Shown here: positions 26,901-38,089 of the stretch, in pieces
How the letters are laid out: every line of letters starts with the position of its first letter
Position numbering within the stretch: position 1 is the first letter of the stretch
Assembly (NCBI GenBank): GCA_947650285.1
Contig: CANTFL010000496.1
Coordinates: 88,264-152,263, forward strand
Length of the DNA: 64,000 nucleotides
Reading direction: 5' to 3'
Source: Hyaloperonospora brassicae
Lineage: Eukaryota; Oomycota; Peronosporomycetes; Peronosporales; Peronosporaceae
Translations under genes and position numbers: made by a program
The notes under the pieces: model-generated
What the model saw: only the letters and a program-made list of their open reading frames with translations
What the model was told of the DNA's origin: nothing
Databases searched by the model: none

Positions 26901-29060
26901 GCCTCCAGTTGCTAATGTCTATGCCCTCGTGCCTGAGAATTGCCATGGTGAGAATACTTTTGTTCATGCCTCTGTACCTCGACACTGACTCTGGATAAAT
27001 CCAAGATTTCAATTATTGTCATTAAGCCGTTTATTCCTGACTGATCGATATATTAACTTTAATCTAAAACACCTTTCATTACATGCATCAATACATTTAA
27101 GAGTGTATTCTCAATTTTTACTCTTTATCCTAGTATATATCGTATAACAGTACGTAAGGTGCCAGTCTTTCTACCTTTCTTTCGAGACTCAAATTATTTG
27201 CAGTCGAATGACTCATTGGTCCTGCTCATCGAATCAACTATTAAACCTTCACGGGACAAGTCATACAATGCTCCATACGTGAAGTTACCGACACCAAAAT
27301 TGAAAAAAGAAATTTCGGTGGCGAATGATGGCAATCGTCGAGCTTAGTGTATCATTATCAAATGTAGCTACGACAATATATTGACCACTAAACTAATACA
27401 GCATTCGGCTATCTTCTAGCAGATTCTATTTGTCGAAATTTAGTCGACCGGTCTCACCCCATCCGTGTACTTCTTTGCTGTTGACCGTGCGCCTTTTCTC
27501 ACTCCAAAAAATGTGAAATGTAAAAGAATGTGTAGAAATTACTTTTAATTATTTGTGGTAGGTCAAACTCAAACACCAATCATTCAATCCGCTCCCTGAT
27601 TCGGTAAGGCTCATGAGGCCTCCTGTGCGCTGAAATTCTTCTGCCCACGCTACACTCGTTAATGAACAGCCAAACTTCATTGATACTGTTTTTTGCTTTT
27701 ATAAAGATCCCTCTAGTTGTCACGTCTTTGCGCCTACCTATATTCAATCGAGTAGTTTGAGCTCCTGATGACTCGTCGTCTATTCTAGTATTCTGTCCTT
27801 CGGTCGTTAAATCTCTTCTTTATTCAGTAAGAATGAGAAGTGCATCATGCTAACGTACTCGACACGTCTTCTCATCTACAAGGTACATATTCGCTAGCAG
27901 AAACGCTTTTTCTCTCGGTCTCCTAACTTAACGACGCTCAAAAAGTGAGTTTGCCGAGTCGATCAATCGATTTATATTTGGCGCCGTTAGTTGCATTGTT
28001 TCCGATATGGTTTTATTGTTGTATATTAGTCCGACCCCTCCTCCAAATAGAACTAAGCGTATTTTTTGGTCGGTTTTCCCGAGCTGTATATGGCATGAAC
28101 TAATGTATTCGCGTGCCATCCCATTTTACTTGTAGTGAATCTTCAACATACACACAAAGCATCTCAATCAATATCTTTATCCTTCTTTTATGTTGCTCAT
28201 TTGCTTGCGGACGATACTAAGCGTGACCAGTGACTTTGCTCGCATATTCTTAACAAATATATAAATACCTCGACCAAGGATCTGGTGTATATATCATGAC
28301 GGACGAGACTGGGAGCGCCAAGCTTGTATTAAATATTTTCTTCGAACGATTTTCAATTTCTAGTGCTGACGTGTCACTTAGAACTTTAGTCATAATGAAC
28401 TTTGTCAACTGATCCTGGAAATATTGTTAAGTCATAATTACATGTCGAGTGTCCGGTAGTGATATGACAAAGTCCATTGACCGGCCAAAGTTTCTTTAGT
28501 GTGCACAAAACCTTGCTTCGGTTGCAGTCCTCACATATTTTACGTGTCTTCCTACATCTGCATGTAACTAAATTATGTATAGATCAATATTGTCACTGTG
28601 GTATGTATGCACAATTTGTTGATCCAGCCTTCCATTGAGTCGTAAGCATTTAACATAATTTCGTCAATTAGTGTTGTCATTATCATCAGTCGCAGCATAA
28701 TTTTATTTTCTCTGATCTCATTACTTTTCGGTAAATTCCAACTTATTCAACAATCCTGTAACAAATCATTAACAATCTTTCAGCAATAATTTTCGCATCA
28801 ATAGATCGATGATGTTTTAAAAAATCAAATTGCCCTTTGAATATGCCTTAGATCCGCATTAATCGTATCGTTATCGTAAATGGTTGGAAAAAGTTTTCTC
28901 CGTTTGTTTCAAATTTAGTTGGATCCATCATCGCCGCGTTCGATGACACTGGAGGTCCAAAATGATAATGCGTTACTGCACATTCGACACAAGCCTTGTA
29001 TTTTCCAGTCTAGATCGACGACCAGTATATATATCAAGCCTTATAATACTCGTTTGTCAT
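23991..29060. other. Gene-poor sequence; only vague traces
   Basis: Frames are under about 85 codons. The minus frame at 27928-28119 (63 codons) is unrecognised. Given the Copia-like scrap on the minus strand just upstream in that orientation (29285-29070), parts of 24-29 kb may be the rest of a reversed, mutationally erased element, but no second motif confirms this. Confidence 0.35.
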
Positions 29061-29069
29061 AGAACTAAT

Positions 29070-29285
29070 CTAGACGACGTGAAATTGCAATGGTCGCTGC
29101 CACGGCAGTAGTATATTCGCTAACCTTACCAAGTTTGTCGTATCCCAACACTTTTTGTTGTATCCCATGTGATCTGCGTCTATTTGCCAATAGCTACATC
29201 CTAGAAGTACACCCCGCGCCTTCGTCTTTAGAGCTTCAGTGGCTCGATATTTACCGTCTGTATCGTACCGAAGTTTGAAATGCAA
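29070..29285 (-). pseudogene. Possible Copia RT scrap, reversed
   Basis: The 71-codon minus frame reads HFKLRYDTDGKYRATEALKT near its start, then LVRLANILL and RPLQFHVV. This follows the Copia order of K-x-x-x-D-x-x-G-x-x-x-x-x-K-A-R, a P-V-x-R-L block and the H-x-V-D block that leads into the first catalytic Asp; here that frame meets a stop. Similarity is partial and the residue spacing only approximate. Confidence 0.4.
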
Positions 29286-30397
29286 CTATTCAGCAAAAAG
29301 AAATTTCTATTATTATTTACGTCTTTAAGTGGTAATAATGTCGCGTATAATGCGCTCTGCTTTAGTTCGATCACTTTCATATCATAGTGAATTGAAAGCA
29401 TTTAGGTGAGTTCGATATTTAGATTAGTCACATTGTGATATAATTTCGCTTTATTCCTCGGTTTATACCGGCATATCCCGTTTAAGTGACAGTAAAGGAC
29501 GAAATATAAATACTCATAGCATTATAGATTTACCACTTAATTCGCTTCCACAAAGTCCATGCGCAGCCTTAATATCCGACGTTTTAACTACCATAGACGA
29601 ACCTTCCAACGACAGAATAATCCACTAAATTCGGTCGGGACAAGTGCGTATAGGAATTTCAGACTATAACTGGATACATTATCTGTATATATAGTTGTTT
29701 GATGTAAGTCGGCTCGTTGTCGAGCTCAAATATTAAATGAAAAGACTGTAAAAGTCGTAGAATGTTCACGTCTTGTGCGCGGACCCGCAAGAGTGTAAGT
29801 GGCACGGTCACAAGAAACGGCCTACGGTCACCTCTTTAACATACATCAATCGGATGTAAAGACCTACGCTAAGGTCTAGAACTTCGTATAGCCATATATT
29901 GCCAAGTCGGAGAGTATCCTGTCTGAAGTTTTGATCAATTAAAATAATGCCAGCCCTTAAAGTTTCGCTGAGTTAAAAAAAATACAGCCTTTCAGTACTC
30001 GACGTCATTACAATATTCGGTGCAGTATGTTGTCATTCTTCTGCATTATTATACGATTAGATAGCAAATAGTCTGTAATGACCATACCGTAAATTTCCAA
30101 TGTCCGATATAAATGAAAAAGCATTAAAACTTATTTGATTGGCAGTTTATAAAATTCGAACAAGACGTGAGTTGTCGCCAAGGTAGGTGTGGTGTCCATA
30201 CAATTATCATCTCTTAGCTAATTAAGAACTGCTCCATACATAGCCATATTTTTAATCAGGGAATAAAAGAAGGCGAGTGCTTCCAAAAATGCTCGCGTAA
30301 TTTTTGACGTCGCAAAACGGGTTCGTTAAAAACTACAAATATCCCAGGGACAGCCGCGTTAATTTCCGCCCTCACCTATCAAAGAAAAAAATATTTT
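29286..30397. other. Anonymous sequence before the long-LTR Gypsy element
   Basis: No frame over 60 codons and no motif. If the Gypsy element inserted into the truncated Gypsy copy found on its right side, the missing 5' part of that copy should lie here, but none was recognised. Confidence 0.35.
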
Positions 30398-30685
30398 TGT
30401 CGCACGACTTCGTGGTGAAGCGACAACAAAAAAACTCGCGATAGGGGGCTGACCGCGATTTAGTGGTATCTGAGTCAGTTGACAGCTGGCAGCGCCAGTC
30501 CCACAACTTGTCGGATCGCGTCCACTGAATGGTCAGACAAAATTGGATATCAGATCGGACAGGATGGGAAATGCGACATCGGGTTAAAGTACGACGGGAC
30601 AATGGTACTCGTCATGGAGATGGAGTTATTAGCCTGATTCGATTACGTAGTGATCAGTCGATCAAGAAAAACCTTCATCAGCTCG

Positions 30686-31020
30686 GCGATCGCGATCAAG
30701 GAGGCGATCGGGATCGTGATCAACGATCAGGTATGAGATCGCAATCAGTTTGGTGTGGACCACGACAATCGGTCGCAATCGGAACAGTCTGTACCACATT
30801 ATGTGACTCACGATTAGCAAAACGATCGCGATAAAGAGGTGATCGAGATCGTGATCAGTAATCAGGTATGTGATCGCGATCAGGTTAGTGTGGAGCACAC
30901 CATGTGACCCACGATCACCATGGCGATCGCGATCAGGAGGCGATCAAGATGTGTAATAATATATCAGTTAAATGACCGCGATCAAGATCGTGTGGGCTGC
31001 GCCGAACAAGCGGCGACCAG
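30686..31020 (+). repeat. GATCGCGATC-rich tandem repeat inside the LTR
   Basis: Three imperfect units begin with GCGATCGCGATC-type words at 30686, 30822 and 30923. Each runs through GATCGTGATC, AATCAGGTATG and GTGTGGACCAC-like words. The unit length is about 100-140 bp. The partner LTR shows two comparable units (about 43309-43480). Being palindrome-rich, the array could act as enhancer-like U3 repeats; that role is inference. Confidence 0.65.
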
Positions 31021-31265
31021 AAGGGTCACTGCGATCAGATAAGTATATCAGGTGTGTGCCACGCAAGTACAAGGTCGCTACCGTCTATAGAGAGAGACAT
31101 GTGGCCAGCAAGGTCCTAAATATGAAGATAGAAATAGGGTTGCCGGTTTGAAATGAGTAACCATACATATTCTATAATTTGCCTCTAAGTACACTTGTTG
31201 ACCTTGCCTCCGAAAAAAACCTTTCGCCATTCGACGTCAAGGAAATTTGAAACATTTTTAATCAA

Positions 31266-31487
31266 GTGATATCCCTGGGATGTGTAGCCAGGCGCGTTCA
31301 AGGACTCTCACCCCCTACAACTGCGATCGGGAGCACGAAACTTTCTGTGGTTGAGAACTCAAGATCGCTAGACGGTTCAAGTGGTCAGCAGGCTCGCAAA
31401 TTAAGGTTTACATTTGGACAAGGCTATCTGTTACAGATCAGGGTGCCTCGTACCAAGCACCCTACAAGTAAACAAGTGACTCCGTGA
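31266..31487 (+). other. Short open frame in the conserved LTR core (copy B)
   Basis: The frame contains KLSVVENSRSLDGSSGQQAR followed by KLRFTFGQ and ends KHPTSKQVT before a TGA. The same frame with the same stop exists in copies A (23727-24089, -) and C (43733-43954, +), with only a few residue differences. The start differs in each copy. It may be a translated LTR peptide, or just an open frame inside a well-conserved DNA segment; no domain is recognised. Confidence 0.35.
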
Positions 31488-31739
31488 AGAATTTCACGAG
31501 ATCCCACCAACCCCGATCGCAGTGTGAAGATTTTAACACCTCGATCGAACCTCGACCCCATCGGAAACACGATTAAGTTTTGCATTGACATAAGTTCATC
31601 TGGTAGAGTGCGACCCGCGCCACCGACAGGTACACAAGGTGAGGAAGGCTATCAAGAACACGAAATTGTACACCCCCCTCCTTTAGTCAGCCGTCCGGGG
31701 GCCAGTGGAAAGTTTAGATCGGCTCTTAAGAAAAGATCT

Positions 31740-34082
31740 CGACTCCACTACAATGATGCGCGTGCCCGATTCTTATGATGACTCGGTATTTAATGTGAGT
31801 CTCTGAGTGAAGATGTGAAGATTAAGCCTGAATTTGGGAGGAAGCGTCGAAGGTCAGATCGTTGCCTTACACGCGTGAGTCTGAAAGATTCCCAGTTGGC
31901 CAGATTTTTTGGAGGGGCTCTGGTGACATGAAAATATTAGAGGAAAATCGATCACTTATTTTTGAAGAAAAACCTTGAATCCCTTCAGAGGTCCCTTCGA
32001 GGACCACTGCGGTTCATGCTACAAATCATGATTCACAGGGTGAAAACGAGCGGTTCAAACCGAAAATTACTGGCTCAAGGTCATACCCGCAATTTGAAAA
32101 AAGATAAATTGAGGACGGCGAGGGTGAAAAAAGAACGACCGAACTCGACCAACGCGATCAAGTTGATAGCACGATCACAAAGTAGTTCAAGTTAGTCAAG
32201 ACAAAATACAGATGAAAGGTTGAAAACATGAAGAGTTGTCCAAGCGTGGTATAAGCCATACGAGTGGAAGATGCTCAAGAATATACAACCAAGCGATCCA
32301 GTACTCCACGTGCTGAAGCCATAGCTGATCGACGAGATTTAAGGTCCGGTATTGACCCCGGCAAGTGTATCGAATATGCTGGAGGGAATCTAAGGGATCA
32401 GGCAACTATTGCATATATCTGGATTCTTGGCGGAAATGATCGACGTCAAAAAACGGTTGGAGTGTGATATAGATTAAATCACATACGCATGACGATCGTT
32501 ATACGTGAGCTGATTCTCTCACATACAAAGCCAAGATTGAAGATCAAGCTACAACCGCCGTCGCATGAAGAAGTTGTACCACACGAGATGGTCGCAGTAT
32601 ACTTCTGTGGAAATTGAGACAGAGACAGACACCTCGATCGGCATCCAGCAGACGTCTCTAGGACCCAGTGGATCTGCTCATCTGCTTAAGCACGCCGAGA
32701 ACTCTGGCTAAGTCGAGAATGTCTGCTTTGTGCGCCACCAGAGATGATATGACGGCTACCCAAGGATATCTGCTTTCTTAAATCGAAACAATCTATGGAG
32801 AGTTTTAAACAGAGACAGCGGAGTCGAGTCTGTCATGTAATTTAACAAAGTCAGACAATTAAGATGCCGAGATCTCGAATTACGTATTTTACGGATCTCG
32901 AGATGGAATCCGTCGAATCGCGTCATGGCCGATCTGAGTTTGGCGACCCCGTAGGTCACACCCCGCACGAGGAGATGAAATTGAGGCGTACACTAATGGT
33001 ACGTGCGGAAATTTCGATGAACTAAGTACCATGTCTTCAGCGTATTCGTCTCTCCGCGATTGGCGAGCTGAAAATTTACAATAGCAGAGATCGAGACGAA
33101 GACCGCGCTTGAAGATAAATCAGCAAAATCAAGTCGGCGTTCTTAAGGTACCAAATGCCAGATGGGGAAAATTGTGGTGATCGGTGGGAAATTGACATGG
33201 CAATCACAATTTTGGAACAGTCAACTGAGTCCACGACTCGCCGCACGTGGAAAGATCTGTTGAGAGGTTTTTATGGTTCAATTTGGCGGATATGGTGTGT
33301 CGAATTTTATAAAGTGTTACAACGCGCGCAAAAGGCCGTATGGACCCCCTTTAAAGTATTTGCACCGATTCAATGGGGCAGCAATACGAGCCAAGGTTGC
33401 GATTCCTAATAGTAGACACGCTACGCGACGCGAACATGTGGAAAACGTTCTCTTCACACTGGATCATCGTTTTAGCAAAACCGCTTAGTCTGATGCGATT
33501 GTTAGGTGCCGAAAATATGGAGAAAAATCTGGATGCATTATATCGGATGAAAAACCGGACACGAATGCTTCAATGGGATCGGGGTAGTTTAGTCAGCGAC
33601 CAAAGGCTAATTCTTATTAGGTAGTGTCAAATTTAACCCGATCACGACAAGCGATCGGGGTGAAAAGAGAGATCAGGAGCTCGGAGTCGGATTTAAGAGT
33701 ATCGAAAAAGGACGTGGACTGGCGTAGGGTTTGTGCGACCATCGTCCCCAACCAAGTGAAGGTAAGCTACAATCATCGTATGCCGCATGGAGAAGTTGAT
33801 CGAGCGGAGTTACGCGATCACGGAAAACGATAGAAAGCGCGCAATCACTGTGGATTGATCAAACATGATGATCATGGCTGCTGGAAGCGATTGATTTGCC
33901 AAAATTGCAGCCGAAAAGGACATTCATCGGTCAAGTTTTTCAACGCGTTTTCAGATTTTGGAAAAGTGCATGAGAGTGGCAAGTGCCCTTGGTACAATTT
34001 CTACAATCTGATGCGCAAGTGGTATGTGCCTACCAAGCACGCAGGAATGTGTACTTCCGAGGCGTACAAGATGTCAAACTAG
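31740..34082 (+). pseudogene. gag: Gypsy gag remnant (capsid-like and zinc-knuckle parts)
   Basis: Recognisable pieces are MVQFGGYGVS, then ARKRPYGPPLKYLHRFNGAA and RREHVENVLFTLDH (33273-33488), and RLLGAENMEKNLDALYRMK in another frame (33373-33624). Near the end come HCGLIKHDDHGCW and CQNCSRKGH (about 33898-33924), zinc-knuckle relics that lack some Cys. The tail HESGKCPWYNFYNLMRKWYV then VPTKHAGM ends at a stop at 34080-34082. The block order matches the Phytophthora Gypsy gag I know. Several frame changes and stops make it non-functional. The N-terminal half (31740-33150) is too degraded to follow. Confidence 0.65.
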
Positions 34083-34389
34083 GACGCTCGCCAAGATGGA
34101 ATCTGGTACGAGCCAAGCGTTCTAGGCTCTGAAATTATGCATTCGTTGAGAGACAAGTGAAAGATCAAGAAATACATGATCTTGTCGATTTGATTACTTA
34201 TGTATGTAATGATTTAAACTGTGTCCCCGCGATTGAAAGTGTGAAACGAATTATTAAATACACTCGATCAGCCGTAAAGATGGATCTTGATCTCACACCA
34301 GGGGATTTGCGTAGGCAATAAAAAAATATCATTCCCCTGGAAAAAAAATTATCAAGCACTCGAAAGCGATTAGCTAGATCAATAATAAG

Positions 34390-35050
34390 AAGGCCACTAT
34401 GCATTTTAATTCTGGTGCTGACGTGTCAATCGTCGACACCACCTTTGCTTAAAAAGTATGGTGCATGATCGACGAAATCCAGATTCAAAAATGTGATGGT
34501 ATAGGCGAAATGCACACCTTACTACTGGTCGCGTCAAGATCATATTCGCATTGGAAGGCTCACTAGTATATTATTTCGACGTATGGGTCGGAGATCAAGT
34601 CGATGAAGAGACTATACTAGGCATGGACTTGATGGTTACGGCATGTTTTCGCTTGGACATAGTGGACGGACCTCTTTGTCTACCCGATAAAGTGTGCATT
34701 TGTCTAACGGGGAGTAACTTACTTTATCGATCAACAATTCAAGCGATATACCTAAATGATCAATACGCGGTGATACTAGTCGGCTATGAAAATAGTGAGG
34801 GTAGGTGTCGCGCCACCGAAAGCTAAACTTTAGCTAAGACAAGACGTGGAGTGGGTTCCAACTGTGACCAACGGGCCTGGCAGGATTAACTATCTCCAGC
34901 TCTTAAAATTATGTGATCGAGAGGTAGTTTTACGCTGGGGGAACCCATTAGGAATTTGGATGGTAGCGGACATGATACATCGATCGCAGGGCTGCGTGTA
35001 CGTGAGGTTGCGACGTTAGAACGCATAGCAGACACTAGAGTTTGAGGCTA
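34390..35050 (+). pseudogene. Gypsy retropepsin (aspartic protease) remnant
   Basis: At about 34405-34445 the plus strand reads FNSGADVSIVDTTFA, the retropepsin active-site loop with the catalytic Asp replaced by Asn (codon AAT at 34408-34410). The 91-codon frame at 34551-34826 continues with LVYYFDVWVGDQVDEETILG then MDLMV, the ILGMDFM-type C-terminal block of this protease family. Downstream WVPTVTNGPGRINYL fits the linker toward RT. Stops separate the pieces. In a live element this enzyme would cut the polyprotein. Confidence 0.7.
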
Positions 35051-35529
35051 CATCCATCGCGAGGAAATCCTACTAGAAGCGTATGAAGGACCATCGGTCG
35101 AACTGCAACATTATCCTATGAAGAGCAACAGTATACAACGCAGAAAGAAAAGATAGAAGAAAAGGCGAAGGATTGCAGTGCTTAAGCGTTGCATCCTGAT
35201 CGAAACGTGAAGGAAGAAGATAAAGCGCAATATGAAAAAAAGGATGAGAGCGATGATCACGCCACGAAGAGCGACCCGCAACAGTTAAAGGTACTTGTAT
35301 GGTACCATACATATGACGAGACGCTAAACGATAATCGTATACAAACCAGTTGGAGGGAAGTTGGTGGAGTGGTAATGCCGACCGTGGCAGGGAAGATCGA
35401 TTGCGAGGAATTTGGTCGGTGCCAACGTCAATCCACTCATCGACCAGACGCGATCCCGACCTCGGGTTAAAGAAAAAAACAGTCGAGCAATCAGTCTGAC
35501 AAAATCGCGAGGGACGAAAAGAGCGGTGG

Positions 35530-36900
35530 GTGCAGCATGAGGATAACGCTCGTCTACCAACGAGAGCATCTTCGTCAATCTTTACGATCCAGGGGTGCTT
35601 GAAGGTGCATCAGTCGCAAGATAAGCATGAAGAGATGATCCCTGAAGTGGAAACGGTCGACGGTAAATACATCGAGCGAGGTGTCGACGATATGCTGCAA
35701 GGAATGTCTATCTGTCCGGCAGACGGGAGTGCGGTCAGAAATTGTGAGCTACAGGAAAAGTCCGATCGACTGGTGAAAGGGAATGACGTCGTAGCGATCG
35801 GCAATTTAATGACGGATGCAAAACCATCTACCGTTTTAATGTATCGTAACGATAGTGGAGAGTTGTACGCTGATGATGTCGATCAGCATTGGGAGATCGT
35901 ACCGGAAGTAATTACGCCTGCGGTCGCGATATCTCTAGAGGATATTCAAGTGGGAGACCCAAGAGAGCCACTGTCGAGTGAACAAAATAATTTGCGGCGG
36001 TTGACATGGGCAAATCGCCATCAATCAATAGGCAAAGTTAATGCCCTGCCTCGTGCAGCTCTTGGGGTAGGCTATGATATCGATATCGGAGATGCTAATC
36101 CGATCGCACAAAGGGTAAGACTGGTTGCACCCAAGTTTCGCAAAAAGCTGGCTAATCTGATCAACGAATTATTGACGGCTCAGATAATTTTCACTTCCAC
36201 TTCTCCGTGGGCATCACCAATCGTGGCGATAATAAAGAAGAAGGGATAAGATATTCGAATGTGTATCGACTATAGACGAATGAACCAGTGGATGGAAATA
36301 ATGTTTATCTCATGCCTTTGATCAGCGACTTGCTGCAGGATATGGATAAAGCCATGTGGTACTGTTCCTTATAAATACCAAGTAATTTTGGGTGATGGAG
36401 ATGACGAAGCGAGCCAGAGCATTTTCGGCGTTTATTACACCATCAGGTCTGTCTGAAAGGCTGAGAATGCCGTTTGGATTAAAGAACGCACCTTATATTT
36501 AAAAATGTCTGATAGACGAGACGCTGTCCGATAATTTGAACATTAGTTCACGTTCAACTGCAATCGCCTCAGGATCATCCGAGATCTTTGATGTGTTTAC
36601 CGACGGTGAACCAGATTTGGACATGACGGCGTCAGCCCTTGGTCGAAGATCACATATCGATGATATAGATACCGGCCAACTTGTTGGAATCTCTGTACCA
36701 AAACTAAAGCGATTGTTGGGTGTATATAATTGGTGTAACTTATCGATCAGTATGTCTAAAATCTCCTGGGGACGACGCAAGGTAGACTACCTGGGTTATC
36801 AAGTATCTATGGCCGGACTGAAGGCAAACCTGAAGGATCTAGGATCAATGGTCTATAAAAATTTTTATTGTTAGCTACGATCCATACATTCGCTTCTGAG
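35530..36900 (+). pseudogene. Gypsy reverse transcriptase remnant
   Basis: An open stretch of 239 codons (35530-36249) holds the pre-RT linker and the RT N-terminus: ANPIAQRVRLVAPKFRKKLA then TSPWASPIVAIIKKKG. Shifted frames follow with CIDYRRMN, LISDLLQDMDKAMWYCSL, RARAFSAFITPSGL and RMPFGLKNAPYI. The catalytic box reads HIDD (36653-36664), in place of the usual YIDD. Next come DVFTDGEPDLD just before the box and KVDYLGYQVSMAGLKANLKD after it. Order and spacing are those of Phytophthora Gypsy RT; several stops and shifts make it inactive. Confidence 0.8.
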
Positions 36901-36989
36901 TAGCATCAACCAATATATCCATTTCATCGAGGAATTTCCAGTGTGCGTCTCAGATATGTTCAAATAACGAGAAGCCGATACCACGAGAT

Positions 36990-38080
36990 CTGATGAAGAT
37001 ATAAAGATCAAAGAACAGTGGATGCTTTCGGGAAAGACATAATATGCCTCGTTGTCAAATAGGGCGACCGCGAGCTAAACTTAATTTTTGAGGTCGATCT
37101 GAAATTGAATGGCAGGAGTCGCTGGGAGAAAGAGACGATTTCCTTCACCTTCTTAAAACAGAAGATAGCGACCAAAACCATTTTAAAACACTCGGACAAT
37201 GATCAACCGCCGGTGATTGTAATTTATACCAGCAAGTAGGTTGTGTCGGCCGCATTGTCGCAGAAACATGAGGAAATATACTGGCTGTTCACCTTTGCAA
37301 GCCGTACGCTGGAATCCAACGAAATTAACTATTGCATGGTGGAGAAGGAAGTACTAGTGTTATTAAGGATTCTATATATGTGCTATATCATGCTGGTTTC
37401 TCGTGAGATCATCGTGCTGATGCTTTATATAACCTTATCCTGGTTGATCCAACCTTCCGGTATCAACGGGAGATTAGACAAATGGACTGCATTGCTATCA
37501 AACTTGACATTAGAGATCCGTCGATGTGAAACGGGTTGAGATGAGATACTGGGAACCGTGACAGCGAATATTAGTCCTAGACAAGAATTGGATGAGGTGT
37601 TGATCGCAATTGCTCCACGGAAACAACCAGGACAATCGATAAGTATGTCATCACCTACGATCGAGGAGAAATAAAAGCACTGGTTGGCTAGTTTTGTCGG
37701 GTCTGCTCGATAAAAGAGGAAAGACGGAGCATGCAGCGCAATCGTATGGAGAGTACCAGATTGGAAGGTGGTGGCCGCTGCGTCTGACTCTGTCCCTGAT
37801 CTAATTTTTACCAGGTAAATTATAGAGGACTGTTTTTTGTTATAATCTATTGACTGATCAGACTAGAGGATAATGTGATCATATGTGGAGGTTCGAAGTC
37901 AGTGGCCAGACAAATGAGTGGAGTAATCGATTGCAAGGCTCCGAGTCTGCAACTGCTATGACTAAAAGCTATTACAAAACTTTAATCCTGACCAAACATG
38001 ATTGTATACTTGTGAAACGCGATTTATACGCGAGCGCAGATCGATTGGCAAGCAAATCTCTACAGATATAGAAGGGCTGG
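36990..38080 (+). pseudogene. Gypsy RNase H region remnant
   Basis: The frame at 37243-37539 reads VSAALSQKHEEIYWLFTFAS, RTLESNEINYCMVEKEVL (the E-K-E block of RNase H) and NGRLDKWTALLSNLTLEIRR. It is followed by DEILGTVTANI and LIAIAPRKQPGQSISM. Around 37883-38071 the words MSGVIDCKAPSLQLL and RAQIDWQAN suggest a second RNase H-like block (GEIDCKAP-type) that this Gypsy type carries between RNase H and integrase. Stops and frame changes are frequent. Confidence 0.65.
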
Positions 38081-38089
38081 ATAGTGATT

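Larger units (their letters stand above)
30398..31735 (+). repeat. 5' LTR of the long-LTR Gypsy element (copy B)
   Basis: Aligns collinearly to 43010-44175. The 5' half (30400-31200) is only loosely similar to its partner, while the 3' half from about 31290 is nearly identical over roughly 210 bp and good to about 31665. The 3' end is placed near the word GATCGGCTCTTAA shared with copy A. The interval contains the GATC-rich tandem units described separately. Confidence 0.65.

Noticed and set aside
30660..31020. GATC-rich repeats as a replication origin or CRISPR-like array
   Set aside because: They lie inside a retroelement LTR, have a partner in the other LTR, vary in length and have no uniform spacers.
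35530..36249. 239-codon open frame as an independent intact gene
   Set aside because: Its end is the start of a Gypsy RT and it sits in line between protease and RT remnants; it is a well-preserved part of a dead polyprotein.
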